From: Intrasporangium oryzae NRRL B-24470
Lineage (GTDB): Bacteria > Actinomycetota > Actinomycetes > Actinomycetales > Dermatophilaceae
DNA length: 64,000 nucleotides
Assembly (NCBI RefSeq): GCF_000576595.1
Contig: NZ_AWSA01000016.1
Location: 1 to 64,000, forward strand
Reading direction: 5' to 3'
The notes under the pieces are model-generated. The model searched no databases and was not told where the DNA came from. It saw nothing but the letters and a program-made list of their open reading frames with translations. Position 1 is the stretch's first letter, and the number at the start of each line of letters is the position of its first letter. Both the position numbers and the translations under genes were made by a program. Of the stretch, positions 1 through 9,674 are shown piece by piece.

Positions 1-1
1 C

Positions 2-3000
2 GCGCCCGGCGAGGGCTGGGCGGCCCTCTGCCGGCTCGTCACGGCGACCCACCTACGCGGTGAGCGCGGTGCCCCGGTCACCTCGGCCCGGCTCCTCGCT
101 GAGCACGCCCGGGGCGCCCACCCTGACCAGGGTCCGGCCGACGGGCCCGGCCGGCTCGTCGTCCTCCTCGGCCCCGACTCCGACGTCGGGCGCGCGGTTC
201 TCGCCAAGCGGCACACCGAGGCCCGGGCGCTCCTCCAGCGCTGGGTCGCCCTGCTGCCACGGGGTGCCACCGTCGTCGAGGTCGTGTGCCACGGCGGTCC
301 CGAGCACCTGCCCGGCAGCCTCGGCCAGGCCGGGCGGATGCTCGCGCTCGCCCGCGAGGTCGGGGTCCCGAGCGTCATCACCGCCGCGGTACGGCACGCC
401 GACCCGCAGGACGCGGCCGTCGTCGACGTCCTCGACGCCGCTCGTCGCCTCGTCGCCCTCGACGAGCGGCACCTCGACCGCGTCACCACCGCCGGCCACC
501 TCTCGCCGACCCCGATGATGCATGCGCTGGCTCGCGACGTCGTCCAGGTCTCCGGCCCCGGCCTCGCCGGGGGAGGGATGGCCGTCAAGGAGGCGGCCCA
601 TGAGCTCGTCGCCCGCACGACGGCCCTCGCCACGGAGTGCATCCAGGACCCGCGCGCCGACCTCGGGGTCGGCTCGGTCCACCTTCCCGAGCCGGGCGTC
701 CTCGGGATCCGGGCCGGGACCAACCCCCACCACGTGCTCGCCCGGCGGTGCCGGGAGTCGATCGCGACCCGCTACCCGGCCCACACGTCGACGCAGCTGG
801 CCGCGGTGAGCGACCGGCTCGAGGACGAGCTGGCCGTCATCGAGACCCTCGGCTACGCGACGTACTTCCTCACCGTCGCGCAGGTCTGCGACCTGATCCG
901 TGACCTGGGCGTCCGGGTCGCCGCCCGCGGCTCGGGGGCCGGCTCGCTCGTCAACTACCTCCTCGGGATCTCCGGGGTCGACCCGATGCGCCACGGCCTG
1001 CTCATGGAGCGCTTCTGCTCGCCGCTCCGGGCGCAGCTGCCCGACATCGACATCGACGTCGAGTCGGCGAGGCGGACCGAGATCTACGAGAAGGTGCTCG
1101 ACCACTTCGGCGGCGAGCGGGTCACGTGCGTGTCGATGATGGACACCTACCGCGTCCGCCACGCCATCCGCGACGCCGGCGCCGCCCTCGGGCTCCCGCC
1201 GCCCGAGATCGATGCCATGGCCAAGGCCTTTCCCCACATCGCGGCGCGCAACGTCCGCAGCGCCCTCGCCGAGCTGCCCGAGCTGAGGGCGAGCGGCCTC
1301 GACGTGCCCCGGCTCCAGCTCATGTTCGACATCGTCGAGCGGCTCGACGGCCTGCCGCGCCACATCTCGCTCCACCCGTGCGGCGTCGTGCTCTCCGACT
1401 CCGCCCTCCTCGACCGCACCCCTGTCGAGGCGAGCTGGCTCGGCTTCCCGATGAGCCAGTTCGACAAGGACGACGTCGAGACGATGGGCCTGCTCAAGCT
1501 CGACATCCTCGGCATCCGCATGCAGTCGGCGATGGCCCACGCCACCGCCGAGGTCGAGCGCGTCGACGGGGTCCGGATCGACCTCGACGACGAGACCCAG
1601 GTGCCGTTCGACGACCCGGAGACGTTCGAGCTGATCCGCTCGACCCGGACACTCGGCTGCTTCCAGATCGAGAGCCCGGGTCAGCGCGAGCTCATCGGCA
1701 AGTTTGGCCCGCAGACCTTCGAGGACCTCATCATCGACATCTCGCTCTTCCGGCCAGGCCCGGTCAAGTCCGACATGATCGTGCCGTTCCTCAATGCCCG
1801 GCAGGGGTGGAAGGACCCCTCCTACCTCCATCCGACCCTCATCCCAGCGCTCGAGGAGACCGAGGGCGTCGTCGTCTTCCATGAGCAGGTGCTCATGATC
1901 GTCGCCGAGACGACGGGCGTGACGCTCGCCCAGGCCGACGAGGTCAGACGGGCGCTCGGCACCCCCGCGGGCCAGGAGGAGGTCGAACGGTGGTGGCGCC
2001 CGGCCGCCTCGGCCCGCGGCTACGCGCCGGCCGACGTCGACCGCATCTGGGAGGTCCTCAAGGCCTTCGCCTCGTTCGGCTTCTGCAAGGCGCATGCGGC
2101 GGCGTTCGCCCTGCCGACCTACCAGTCGGCGTGGCTCAAGACGCACCACGCCGCGGCCTTCCTCGCCGGCGTGCTCACCCACGACCCGGGCATGTATCCC
2201 AAGCGGCTCATCCTCGACGACGCCCGCGCCTTCGGCATCGCGGTCCTCGGCCTCGACGTCAACGTGTCCACGGAGAGCTACCGCTACGAACGGACCGACG
2301 ACGGCGGGCCGGGCATCCGGCTGTCCCTCGCCGACGTCCACGGCATCAGCGAGGCCGAGGTCGCCCAGGTCGTCGCGGGGCAGCCGTACTCCAGCCTGTC
2401 CGACTTCTGGCAGCGGGCCCACGTGTCCAGGCCGGTGGCCGAGCGGCTCGTCCTCGCGGGCGGGTTCGACTCGATCCACGACATCGACCTCGGCGGTCCG
2501 GCGCGGCTCGCCCGGCCGGGCGCGAGCCCCGCGCGTGGCAGCCTCGGACGTCGCGGCCGCGTCACCCGCCGGGACCTGCTCCTCCACGTCGCCGAGCTCG
2601 ACCGCTGGTCCGCCTCGATGCGCCGATCGGGCTCGTCCCGCCGGGTGTCGGCCGCGAGCAGCCGCTCTGGCGTCGGGCGCCGGGTCACCTCCGTGTCGGC
2701 GACGGGCGACATCCGAGCGCTCGCCGCGGCCCAGTCGCAGGCTCCCGCCGGCGCGCCCTCCCGGGTGGCCTCGCAGCTGACCCTCGACCTCGGCGACGCC
2801 CCCCACCTCCGCGCGACGAGCGGACTGCCGGAGATGACCGGCCCCGAGCGGGTCCGGGCCGAGCTCGAGGTCCTCGGGCTCGATGCGAGCGGTCACGTCG
2901 TCGACTTCTACGGGCCCATGCTCGACGCGCTCGGGGTGACCCGCGCCCGTGACCTGCTCTCGGGGCGCAACGGGCGCGAGGTGTGGGTTGCGGGGGTCAA

Positions 3001-3538
3001 GGTGGCGACCCAGACCCCGCCGATCCGGTCGGGTCGCCGGGTCGTGTTCCTCACGCTCGACGATGCGACCGGGCCGATCGACCTGACCTTCTTCGAGGAC
3101 GTCCAGGGGCCGTATGCCGCGACCGTCTTCCACTCGTGGCTGATCCTCTGCCGCGGGCTGGTCCGGCGCACCGGGCCGCGGGGGATCTCGATCCGGGCGA
3201 CGGGGGCCTGGGAGCTGAGCACCCTCCAGGAAGCCTGGACCGCCGGCGGGATCGGGGCGGTCCGCGACACCCTCGAGGCCGCCGACCGTGCGGCCTGGGA
3301 GCGGGCCCTCGCGGTGACCGGTACCGATGGCGAGCCCCTCGGGGTGGGGGAGTCGGCCGAAGGTCGTCGGGTGCTCGTGCACGCCTCCGGTTTCAGGCAG
3401 TCTCCCTATGCCGATGTCCGCCCCGCGGGCGCCGACGTACGGGGCTCGCGGGGCTCGGCCGCGCTCGTGCCGACCGAGGGTCCGACGGGCCCACCCCGCA
3501 AGCTGTGGCACGCGAGCCCGGGAAGTTCGGGGCACTAG
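2..3538 (+). CDS. dnaE2: DnaE2-like error-prone DNA polymerase III alpha subunit, 5' end outside the window
   Basis: C-family DNA polymerase, probably used in translesion or damage-tolerant synthesis. The frame is open from base 2, so the start and the first part of the PHP domain are missing; about 1,178 codons are visible. The acidic catalytic pair lies in PDIDID (about 1043-1060) and the third acidic residue in LKLDILG (about 1495-1515). The fingers and thumb region follows, with SFGFCKAHAAAFA near 2070-2110. A basic, Ser/Arg-rich linker (about 2500-2750) leads to SQLTLDLGD, which resembles a clamp-binding peptide, and then an OB-fold region (about 2970-3200). It lacks the usual replicative DnaE sequence signatures, and dinB lies downstream, both favouring DnaE2. 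The imuA'/imuB partners are not visible and may lie upstream of the window. Confidence 0.85.
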   Translation, partial: APGEGWAALCRLVTATHLRGERGAPVTSARLLAEHARGAHPDQGPADGPGRLVVLLGPDSDVGRAVLAKRHTEARALLQRWVALLPRGATVVEVVCHGGPEHLPGSLGQAGRMLALAREVGVPSVITAAVRHADPQDAAVVDVLDAARRLVALDERHLDRVTTAGHLSPTPMMHALARDVVQVSGPGLAGGGMAVKEAAHELVARTTALATECIQDPRADLGVGSVHLPEPGVLGIRAGTNPHHVLARRCRESIATRYPAHTSTQLAAVSDRLEDELAVIETLGYATYFLTVAQVCDLIRDLGVRVAARGSGAGSLVNYLLGISGVDPMRHGLLMERFCSPLRAQLPDIDIDVESARRTEIYEKVLDHFGGERVTCVSMMDTYRVRHAIRDAGAALGLPPPEIDAMAKAFPHIAARNVRSALAELPELRASGLDVPRLQLMFDIVERLDGLPRHISLHPCGVVLSDSALLDRTPVEASWLGFPMSQFDKDDVETMGLLKLDILGIRMQSAMAHATAEVERVDGVRIDLDDETQVPFDDPETFELIRSTRTLGCFQIESPGQRELIGKFGPQTFEDLIIDISLFRPGPVKSDMIVPFLNARQGWKDPSYLHPTLIPALEETEGVVVFHEQVLMIVAETTGVTLAQADEVRRALGTPAGQEEVERWWRPAASARGYAPADVDRIWEVLKAFASFGFCKAHAAAFALPTYQSAWLKTHHAAAFLAGVLTHDPGMYPKRLILDDARAFGIAVLGLDVNVSTESYRYERTDDGGPGIRLSLADVHGISEAEVAQVVAGQPYSSLSDFWQRAHVSRPVAERLVLAGGFDSIHDIDLGGPARLARPGASPARGSLGRRGRVTRRDLLLHVAELDRWSASMRRSGSSRRVSAASSRSGVGRRVTSVSATGDIRALAAAQSQAPAGAPSRVASQLTLDLGDAPHLRATSGLPEMTGPERVRAELEVLGLDASGHVVDFYGPMLDALGVTRARDLLSGRNGREVWVAGVKVATQTPPIRSGRRVVFLTLDDATGPIDLTFFEDVQGPYAATVFHSWLILCRGLVRRTGPRGISIRATGAWELSTLQEAWTAGGIGAVRDTLEAADRAAWERALAVTGTDGEPLGVGESAEGRRVLVHASGFRQSPYADVRPAGADVRGSRGSAALVPTEGPTGPPRKLWHASPGSSGH

Positions 3539-3574
3539 GGTGAACCTGCAGCCACACCACCCGAGGAGGACCCC

Positions 3575-4339
3575 GTGCCCGACGAGCAGCGCCCCCAGCG
3601 ACGCGGTGCGGCCCGGCCGTCGGCCGTCGTCTCCGCCGTGGCACAGCTCGCCGACGAGTGCGCGACCCGGCTCGGCCGGCCCCTCGAGGTGCTCGACCTC
3701 GGGGGCGGCACCGGTGGCGTCGCGGTCCCCCTCGCCGAGGCCGGTCACCGGGTCGTCGTCGTCGACCCGAGTCCCGACGCTCTCGCGGCGCTTGCCCGCC
3801 GGGCCAGGGAGGCAGGGATCTCCGAGCGTGTCCGGGGAGTCCAGGGCGACGGCGACTCCCTCGACGCCGTCCTCGCCGGGCACGAGGTCGACCTCGCCTG
3901 CTGCCACGGCACGCTCGAGTTCGTCGACGACCCCGAGGCGACGCTGCGCGCCATCGCCGCTGCTCTCGCCCCGGGTGGGATGCTCTCGCTCCTCGTCTCC
4001 GGGCGCCTCGCGGTGGTCTTCGCCAAGGCTCTCGCCGGTGAGTTCGCCCAAGCGCGCTCGGCTCTCACCGACCCCAGCGGCCGGTGGGGCAGCACCGACC
4101 CGCTGCCGCGACGCTTCGACCTCGAGGAGGTCGAGTCGCTCCTCACCCGCACCGGCTTCACGACCGTGCACACACGCGGTCTCGCCATCCTCGGGCACCT
4201 CGTCCCCGACTCCCTCATCGACTCCGACTCCGACCGGGCCGCCCTCGCCGAGCTCGACGAGCTGCTCGTGGCGGGGGAGGGCCGTGAGTTCCTCCGGACG
4301 CTCGGCAGTGGCCTGCACGTCATCGCCCGTCGCGACTGA
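3575..4339 (+). CDS. SAM-dependent class I methyltransferase
   Basis: 254 residues. Motif I (VLDLGGGTGG, residues 39-48) binds S-adenosylmethionine, and the acidic VVVDPS end of strand beta-2 follows. The rest reads as a complete Rossmann-type methyltransferase resembling SmtA/CmoM-like proteins. The substrate cannot be read from sequence. The GTG start has a strong GAGGAGG ribosome binding site at about 3562-3568. It sits 36 bases after the polymerase gene and 87 bases before dinB, so the three may be co-transcribed. I infer no specific role in DNA repair. Confidence 0.8.
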   Translation: MPDEQRPQRRGAARPSAVVSAVAQLADECATRLGRPLEVLDLGGGTGGVAVPLAEAGHRVVVVDPSPDALAALARRAREAGISERVRGVQGDGDSLDAVLAGHEVDLACCHGTLEFVDDPEATLRAIAAALAPGGMLSLLVSGRLAVVFAKALAGEFAQARSALTDPSGRWGSTDPLPRRFDLEEVESLLTRTGFTTVHTRGLAILGHLVPDSLIDSDSDRAALAELDELLVAGEGREFLRTLGSGLHVIARRD

Positions 4340-4426
4340 CCCCGCCCGCCCGGACGAGACGATCGGCGGACGGTCGGTCGGCGGTCGGTCGGTCGTGTGC
4401 CGGGGGCTGCGAAGGGAGAGGCGCCG

Positions 4427-5686
4427 ATGAGCCGCCGCCAGTTCACCGCTCCCGACCGGGGTGACCTCGGGCCTCCCGACGACACGGGCTGCACGGTGCT
4501 CCACGTCGACATGGATGCCTTCTACGCGTCGGCGTCCCTCATCTCGCGGCCCGACCTGAGGGGCAAGCCGGTCATCATCGGCGGGGCGAGTGGGCGGTCC
4601 GTCGTGCTGTCCGCGACCTACGAGGCCCGCGCCTTCGGGGTGGCCTCCGCGATGCCGATGGCCCGCGCCCGTCGGCTCTGCCCCCAGGCGGTCGTCATCG
4701 AGCCCGACCACCGACGGTATGCCGCCATCTCCGAGGCGATCATGGCGACCTTCGCGACGATCACCGAGAGCGTCGAACCCCTCTCGCTCGACGAGGCGTT
4801 CCTCGACGTCGCCGGGGCGCTGCGCCGGCTCGGCAGCCCGACCCGGATCGCGGAGCAGCTGCGAGACACGATCGCCGACGAGCAGGGCATCACCTGCTCG
4901 GTCGGGGTCGCCTCGACGAAGTTCGTCGCCAAGCTGGCCTCGACCCTCGCCAAGCCGGACGGGCTCATCGTCGTCCCGCGTGACGAGACCGTCTCGTTCC
5001 TGCACCAGCTCCCGGTCGGCGCGATATGGGGCGTCGGGGACAAGACGGAGGAGCACCTGCACCGGCTCGGGCTGCGGACCGTCGCCGACCTCGCACACAC
5101 TCCCGTCGAGACGCTCCAGCGTGCCCTCGGCGACGTCGCCGGCCAGAGCCTGCACGACCTCGCCTGGGGTCGCGACCCGCGCGCCGTCGTCCCACAGCGG
5201 CGCGAGAAGTCGATCGGAGCCGACGAGACGTTCGCCCACGACATCGACGACCCCGCCCGCATCCACCGGGAGCTGCTCCGGCTCTCCGACCGCACCGCGG
5301 CGCGTGCCCGGTCGGCCGGGATGACCGGGCGCACCGTGTCGATCAAGGTGCGGTTCGCCGACTTCACGACGATCACGAGGTCCAAGACGCTGCGTCACCA
5401 CACCGACGTGTCGCGTGAGATCTTCGCCACAGCGCGTGAGCTCTACGACCGGCTCGGGCTCCAGCGAGCGCGGGTCAGGCTCGTCGGGGTCCGCCTCGAG
5501 GGGCTCGTCCGGAGCGCCGAGGCGCCCATCCAGGGGCGTCTCGACGAGCCCGAGCACGGTTGGCGGGATGCCGATCGGGCCGTCGACCGCGCCAGCGCCC
5601 GATTCGGCGCAGGGGTGGTCCGGCCCGCCAGCCTCATGCCCGATCCGACCTCGGGTTCCCTTGGTGGTCAGCGCGACCTATCCTGA
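4427..5686 (+). CDS. dinB: DNA polymerase IV (Y-family translesion polymerase)
   Basis: 419 residues. Y-family polymerase that copies past damaged template. Catalytic acids are D28 and D30 (HVDMDAFYAS) and D122/E123 (SLDEAFLDV). The palm and fingers with SYEAR-type residues (ATYEARAFGV), a helix-hairpin-helix thumb and the little-finger domain follow. The ATG at 4427 is preferred over a GTG at 4397 because GAAGGGAGAGG lies just upstream of it. The C-terminus has only a weak clamp-binding-like QRDLS, not a clear QLxLF. I saw no LexA box in the short upstream spacer. Downstream of a dnaE2-like gene, it suggests a damage-tolerance cluster. Confidence 0.92.
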   Translation: MSRRQFTAPDRGDLGPPDDTGCTVLHVDMDAFYASASLISRPDLRGKPVIIGGASGRSVVLSATYEARAFGVASAMPMARARRLCPQAVVIEPDHRRYAAISEAIMATFATITESVEPLSLDEAFLDVAGALRRLGSPTRIAEQLRDTIADEQGITCSVGVASTKFVAKLASTLAKPDGLIVVPRDETVSFLHQLPVGAIWGVGDKTEEHLHRLGLRTVADLAHTPVETLQRALGDVAGQSLHDLAWGRDPRAVVPQRREKSIGADETFAHDIDDPARIHRELLRLSDRTAARARSAGMTGRTVSIKVRFADFTTITRSKTLRHHTDVSREIFATARELYDRLGLQRARVRLVGVRLEGLVRSAEAPIQGRLDEPEHGWRDADRAVDRASARFGAGVVRPASLMPDPTSGSLGGQRDLS

Positions 5687-5762
5687 GGAAAACAGCCCCC
5701 GGTTCGGTGCTTCGGACATACGATGCGAAGTAAGCCGACGAGATCGCACAGGGAGGTGCCGA

Positions 5763-6161
5763 GTGGCACTCTCGGAACACGAGGAAGCCCTGCTCCAGCA
5801 GATGGAGGAGGCTCTCTACGCCGAAGATCCGCGGTTCGCCTCGCGGATCGAGAAGACCAAGTCCCGCACCGCAGGGCGCGGACGGATCGTCATCGGCGCA
5901 ACAGCCGGCGTCGCCGGCTTGGCTCTGGTGGTCTTCTCGGCGATGAGTTCCCAGATCTGGCTCGGCGCCGTCGGCTTCGCAGTCATGGTCGCCGGCATCG
6001 TCTACGCGATCACCCCCTCCCGTAGCCGCCTTGCTGCGGTCAACCCCGACGGCACGACGACGCGCACTCGCGGCCGAGCCAAGGCGACCCCGCCGAAGCG
6101 CGGGACGTTCATGGAGCGCATGGAAGCCCGCTGGGAGCGCCGTCGCCGCGACCAGTGGTGA
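5763..6161 (+). CDS. DUF3040 membrane protein
   Basis: 132 residues with the opening MALSEHEEALLQQMEEAL typical of DUF3040, then two hydrophobic segments at about residues 42-60 and 66-86 and a basic tail. The function is not known. In many actinobacteria it lies between dinB and the mraZ/dcw division cluster; here dinB is upstream but the division genes are absent, so only half of that arrangement is kept. The GTG start follows GGGAGG. A possible -10 box TACGAT lies at about 5717-5722. Confidence 0.85.
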   Translation: MALSEHEEALLQQMEEALYAEDPRFASRIEKTKSRTAGRGRIVIGATAGVAGLALVVFSAMSSQIWLGAVGFAVMVAGIVYAITPSRSRLAAVNPDGTTTRTRGRAKATPPKRGTFMERMEARWERRRRDQW

Positions 6162-6218
6162 GCAGGCCACGGCGCAGCCGACGAGACCTCGGCCGGGTCA
6201 CGAACCTGGGTCGTGAGA

Positions 6219-6707
6219 TCAGGGTCGGCTGACCCAGACGCCGATCGCCCATGTCGTCAGGATGGCGAGAGCGGTCGACAGCTCGATCCCCATGTTGAGG
6301 GCCACCGCCTTGAGGGCCTGCACCGTCGCGGTGCGGGCCCGACCGTGGTCGCGGTACTTCACCCGCTCGATCACGTAGATCGCCGCGACGAAACCGATGG
6401 GCGCCCCGATCACGGGGATCACGAAGAAGCCGACGACAGCCACGGCCAGGGCAAGGCCGATGGTGAGGGTCTCCACCCCTGCGGCCCGCATGCGGCGCCC
6501 GGGGAGGAGGTACTGCGCAGCCAGCCCAGCGGCATACAACCCCGAGGACACGCCGAGCACGACCCACCCGGTCGTCGACTGGGACTCGACCGCCCACAGC
6601 AGCGTCCCCGCCCACACGAGCAGGAGCCCGGGAAGGACGGGGACGACGATGCCCACGATGCCCACGAGCATCATGAGCAGCACGACGAGGTTCGTGGCGG
6701 TGATCAC
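6219..6707 (-). CDS. DUF456 family membrane protein
   Basis: 162 residues, strongly hydrophobic, with repeated glycine-rich membrane segments (GIVGIVVPVLPGLLLVWAGTLLWA near the N-terminus and IPVIGAPIGFVAAIYVIE in the second half), matching the DUF456 family. The role is unknown; small membrane proteins of this type have no agreed biochemical activity. It starts with GTG. It is convergent with the DUF3040 gene and lies 38 bases downstream of the DUF7455 gene on the same strand, so the two may share a transcript. Confidence 0.75.
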   Translation of the reverse strand: MITATNLVVLLMMLVGIVGIVVPVLPGLLLVWAGTLLWAVESQSTTGWVVLGVSSGLYAAGLAAQYLLPGRRMRAAGVETLTIGLALAVAVVGFFVIPVIGAPIGFVAAIYVIERVKYRDHGRARTATVQALKAVALNMGIELSTALAILTTWAIGVWVSRP

Positions 6708-6745
6708 CTCGGAGAGCTCAGCTCCTCGGCCTCAGGGCCGGCCGC

Positions 6746-6970
6746 TCACCGCCCGTCGAGCGGGGCCGACGGCGATGCCTCGCGGAGGCGGTCGGTCTCG
6801 TCGACGATGTCGGTCGTCTTGTCCATGAGGGCCGGGAGGTGCTCACGGCCGTGGTGCGCGCAGAAGAGGAGCTCTCCGCCGGAGATGAGGCGGGCGCGGA
6901 TGTAGGCCTGGGCCCCACACCGGTCGCAGCGGTCAGCTGCGGTCATCTCGGGTGCCAGTGCTGTCGTCAT
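6746..6970 (-). CDS. DUF7455-type small zinc-ribbon-like protein
   Basis: 74 residues. It carries CDRCGAQAY early and CAHHGREH later, a pattern of Cys/His pairs that could bind zinc, and ends in an acidic/polar tail. This small protein is conserved next to topoisomerase subunit B genes in actinobacteria, which is the context here (divergent from parE). The ATG at 6970 has AAGAAGG upstream; the longer frame upstream is unlikely because it runs through the ribosome binding site. The function is unknown. Confidence 0.75.
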   Translation of the reverse strand: MTTALAPEMTAADRCDRCGAQAYIRARLISGGELLFCAHHGREHLPALMDKTTDIVDETDRLREASPSAPLDGR

Positions 6971-7407
6971 CTTGCTCGCCTTCTTTCTGTCCCTCGGGGG
7001 ATCCCCCAAGGGAGACCCTGCCATCTACCTGCGACGCCCGACGGAGGTGATTCGTGCTCCCGTCGTGCTTCGCGGACGTTCCAACAGTCAACCACGTCGA
7101 AACCTTCCCGGCATGAAGGCTCGGTCCGTGGGCGCCTGATCGTTACGTCACACAGTGCCCTCTACCCAGGGTTCGGCACACCGTCCGCAGCGGATGGTTC
7201 GGGTCGATCCGGTGCGAACCCGGCTCGCGAGGCGTCGCCCCTGTTGCAGCGGGAAGGACCGCGGGAAGGGACCGGCTGGAAGGACGCCCCGCAGGACGCC
7301 CGGTCGCGCCCAGCCGCGAGCCTCACGAGCCTGGTCGGGGGTGGTGACTAGGCTGCGTCTGTCGCCCAGCGACCGAGCACCGCCCCGAATGAGAGAGAAC
7401 CACCGCC
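6971..7407. other. 437-base divergent intergenic region between the DUF7455 gene and parE
   Basis: No convincing gene. On the + strand a TANNNT-type box TAGGCT at 7349-7354 could be the parE -10. On the - strand a TTGACT hexamer near 7085-7090 could be a -35 for the DUF7455 gene, without a clear -10. About 100 bases upstream of the parE box the block GGAAGG-AC occurs three times (near 7253, 7265 and 7279) at 12-14 base spacing, which could be a protein-binding array or simple GC-rich repetition. Confidence 0.4.
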
Positions 7408-9543
7408 TTGGCCACCGCTCCCCGCACCACATCCTCCGGCAACGGGGACTACACCGCTCGCCACCTCCAGGTCCTCGAGGGGCTCGAGGCGGTGCGCAAG
7501 CGCCCGGGCATGTACATCGGCTCGACCGACCAGCGTGGCCTCATGCACTGCCTCTGGGAGATCATCGACAACGCCGTCGACGAGGCCCTCGCGGGGGTCT
7601 GCACCGACATCGAGGTCATCCTCGGCAGCGACGGGTCGATCGAGGTCCGAGACAACGGCCGGGGGATCCCCGTCGACATCGAGCCGCGCACGGGCCTCTC
7701 GGGTGTCGAGGTCGTCTTCACCAAGCTCCACGCGGGCGGCAAGTTCGGCGGTGGGTCGTATGCCGCGACCGGTGGCCTCCACGGGGTGGGTGCCTCGGTG
7801 GTCAACGCGCTCTCCTCCCGCCTCGACGTCGAGGTCGACCGGAGCGGCAAGACCTACGGCATGAGCTTCCGTCGCGGCGAGCCGGGCACCTTCACCGACG
7901 CCGCCGGCGCCCCGCACTCGCCCGACGCGCCCTTCACGGCATACGAGACGCGGAGCGAGCTGCCCGTCGTCGGCAAGGCCAGGCGGGGCGTCACCGGGTC
8001 CCGGATCCGCTTCTGGCCCGACCGGCAGATCTTCCTCAAGGACGCCGAGCTCGACTTCGAGGCGATCGTCGGGCGCGCGCGCCAGACCTCGTTCCTCATC
8101 CCCGGTCTTCGTCTCGTCCTGCGCGACGAGCGGCGCGTCCCGGGGAGCCCGGGTGCCGACGGCCCGGTCGAGGAGGTCTTCCAGCACGACGGCGGCATCG
8201 CCGAGTTCGTCGAGTTCCTCGCGCCCGACCCGGCCGTCACCGACGTCTGGCGGCTCGAGGGCTCCGGCACCTTCACCGAGACCGTCCCGGTCCTCGACGA
8301 CAAGGGGCACATGACCCCGACCGAGGTCGAGCGCGAGTGCGGCGTCGACATCGCGCTGCGCTGGGGGCAGGGCTACGACGTGCGGATGCAGTCGTTCGTC
8401 AACATCATCACGACCCCCAAGGGCGGCACCCACGTCACCGGTTTCGAGCAGGCCCTGCTCAAGGTGTTCCGGCGCCAGCTCGAGATCAACGCGCGACGCC
8501 TCAAGGTCGGCTCCGACAAGCCCGAGAAGGACGACATCCTCGCCGGGATGACCGCGGTCGTCACGGTGCGCCTCGCCGAGCCCCAGTTCGAGGGCCAGAC
8601 GAAGGAGGTGCTCGGCACCAACGCCGTCCGCGCCATCGTCGCCAAGGTCGTCGAGCAGGAGCTGACCGCCCGCCTCACCTCGCCCAAGCGGGGCGACAAG
8701 GCCCAGTCGGCCCTCCTGCTCGAGAAGGTCGTCTCGGAGATGAAGTCGCGGATCAGCGCGCGGCTGCACAAGGAGACCCAGCGGCGCAAGAACGCCCTCG
8801 AGAGCTCGACGCTGCCGACCAAGCTGCGTGACTGCCGCACGAGCGACGTCGAGCGCTCCGAGCTGTTCATCGTCGAGGGGGACTCCGCGATGGGGACCGC
8901 CAAGGAGGCCCGCAGCTCGGAGTTCCAGGCGCTGCTCCCGATCCGGGGCAAGATCCTCAACGTCCAGAAGGCCTCGGTCGCGGACATGCTCAAGAACGCC
9001 GAGTGCGCCTCGATCATCCAGGTCATCGGGGCCGGCTCGGGTCGCAGCTTCGACCTCGAGGCGGCCCGCTACGGCAAGGTCATCATCATGACCGACGCCG
9101 ATGTCGACGGCGCCCACATCAGGACCCTGCTCCTCACGCTCTTCTTCCGCTACATGCGTCCGCTCGTCGAGGCAGGCCGGGTCTATGCAGCGATGCCGCC
9201 GCTGCACCGGATCGAGGTGATCAACGCCGGCTCGAAGAAGAACGAGTACATCTACACCTACAACGAGCTGGAGATGCGTCGCACGGTCGCCCGCCTCGAG
9301 AAGAGCGGCAAGAAGATCAAGCAGCCGATGCAGCGCTACAAGGGCCTCGGCGAGATGGACGCCGACCAGCTGGCCGACACGACCATGGACCCCCGGCACC
9401 GGACCCTCCGCAAGGTGACGATGCGCGACCTCGAGGCCGCCGAGCGCACCTTCGAGCTGCTCATGGGTAACGAGGTCGCGCCCCGCAAGGACTTCATCAT
9501 CGAGTCGGCGGCCGAGGTCGACCGGGAGCGCATCGACGCCTGA
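7408..9543 (+). CDS. parE: DNA topoisomerase IV subunit B
   Basis: 711 residues. ATPase subunit of the type IIA topoisomerase that decatenates chromosomes with ParC. The GHKL ATPase begins with [13 protein letters not shown] and includes DNAVDEAL and DNGRGIPV; the ATP-lid glycines are in [20 protein letters not shown] residues are visible as EGDSAMGTA (about residue 489) and DADVDGAHI (about residue 561). Length and pairing with a separate parC (16098-18617) favour ParE over GyrB. The start is a TTG at 7408 with a weak GAGAGAGAA upstream; the next residues fit the family N-terminus. Confidence 0.9.
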   Translation: MATAPRTTSSGNGDYTARHLQVLEGLEAVRKRPGMYIGSTDQRGLMHCLWEIIDNAVDEALAGVCTDIEVILGSDGSIEVRDNGRGIPVDIEPRTGLSGVEVVFTKLHAGGKFGGGSYAATGGLHGVGASVVNALSSRLDVEVDRSGKTYGMSFRRGEPGTFTDAAGAPHSPDAPFTAYETRSELPVVGKARRGVTGSRIRFWPDRQIFLKDAELDFEAIVGRARQTSFLIPGLRLVLRDERRVPGSPGADGPVEEVFQHDGGIAEFVEFLAPDPAVTDVWRLEGSGTFTETVPVLDDKGHMTPTEVERECGVDIALRWGQGYDVRMQSFVNIITTPKGGTHVTGFEQALLKVFRRQLEINARRLKVGSDKPEKDDILAGMTAVVTVRLAEPQFEGQTKEVLGTNAVRAIVAKVVEQELTARLTSPKRGDKAQSALLLEKVVSEMKSRISARLHKETQRRKNALESSTLPTKLRDCRTSDVERSELFIVEGDSAMGTAKEARSSEFQALLPIRGKILNVQKASVADMLKNAECASIIQVIGAGSGRSFDLEAARYGKVIIMTDADVDGAHIRTLLLTLFFRYMRPLVEAGRVYAAMPPLHRIEVINAGSKKNEYIYTYNELEMRRTVARLEKSGKKIKQPMQRYKGLGEMDADQLADTTMDPRHRTLRKVTMRDLEAAERTFELLMGNEVAPRKDFIIESAAEVDRERIDA

Positions 9544-9674
9544 GAGGCGGCGGCCCGCGGTCGGCGCCACCGTCCACGGGAGTCTCCGGACTCGAGCGCC
9601 CGACCGGTCCGGGTGCTTACGATGTGCCTGCCGGTGGTCGTCGCCGTCCGGCGTGCGTCGAAAGGGGGTCGAGC

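Noticed and set aside
53-5557. Very long open frame (1,834 codons) on the minus strand across dnaE2, the methyltransferase and dinB
   Set aside because: It is antisense to three well-supported genes in very GC-rich DNA, its product is Arg/Gly/Asp-rich with no family motif, and such mirror frames follow from codon bias.
6196-6214. TCACGA/TCGTGA inverted repeat as terminator between DUF3040 and DUF456 genes
   Set aside because: Six-base arms with a seven-base loop and no supporting features; chance is likely.
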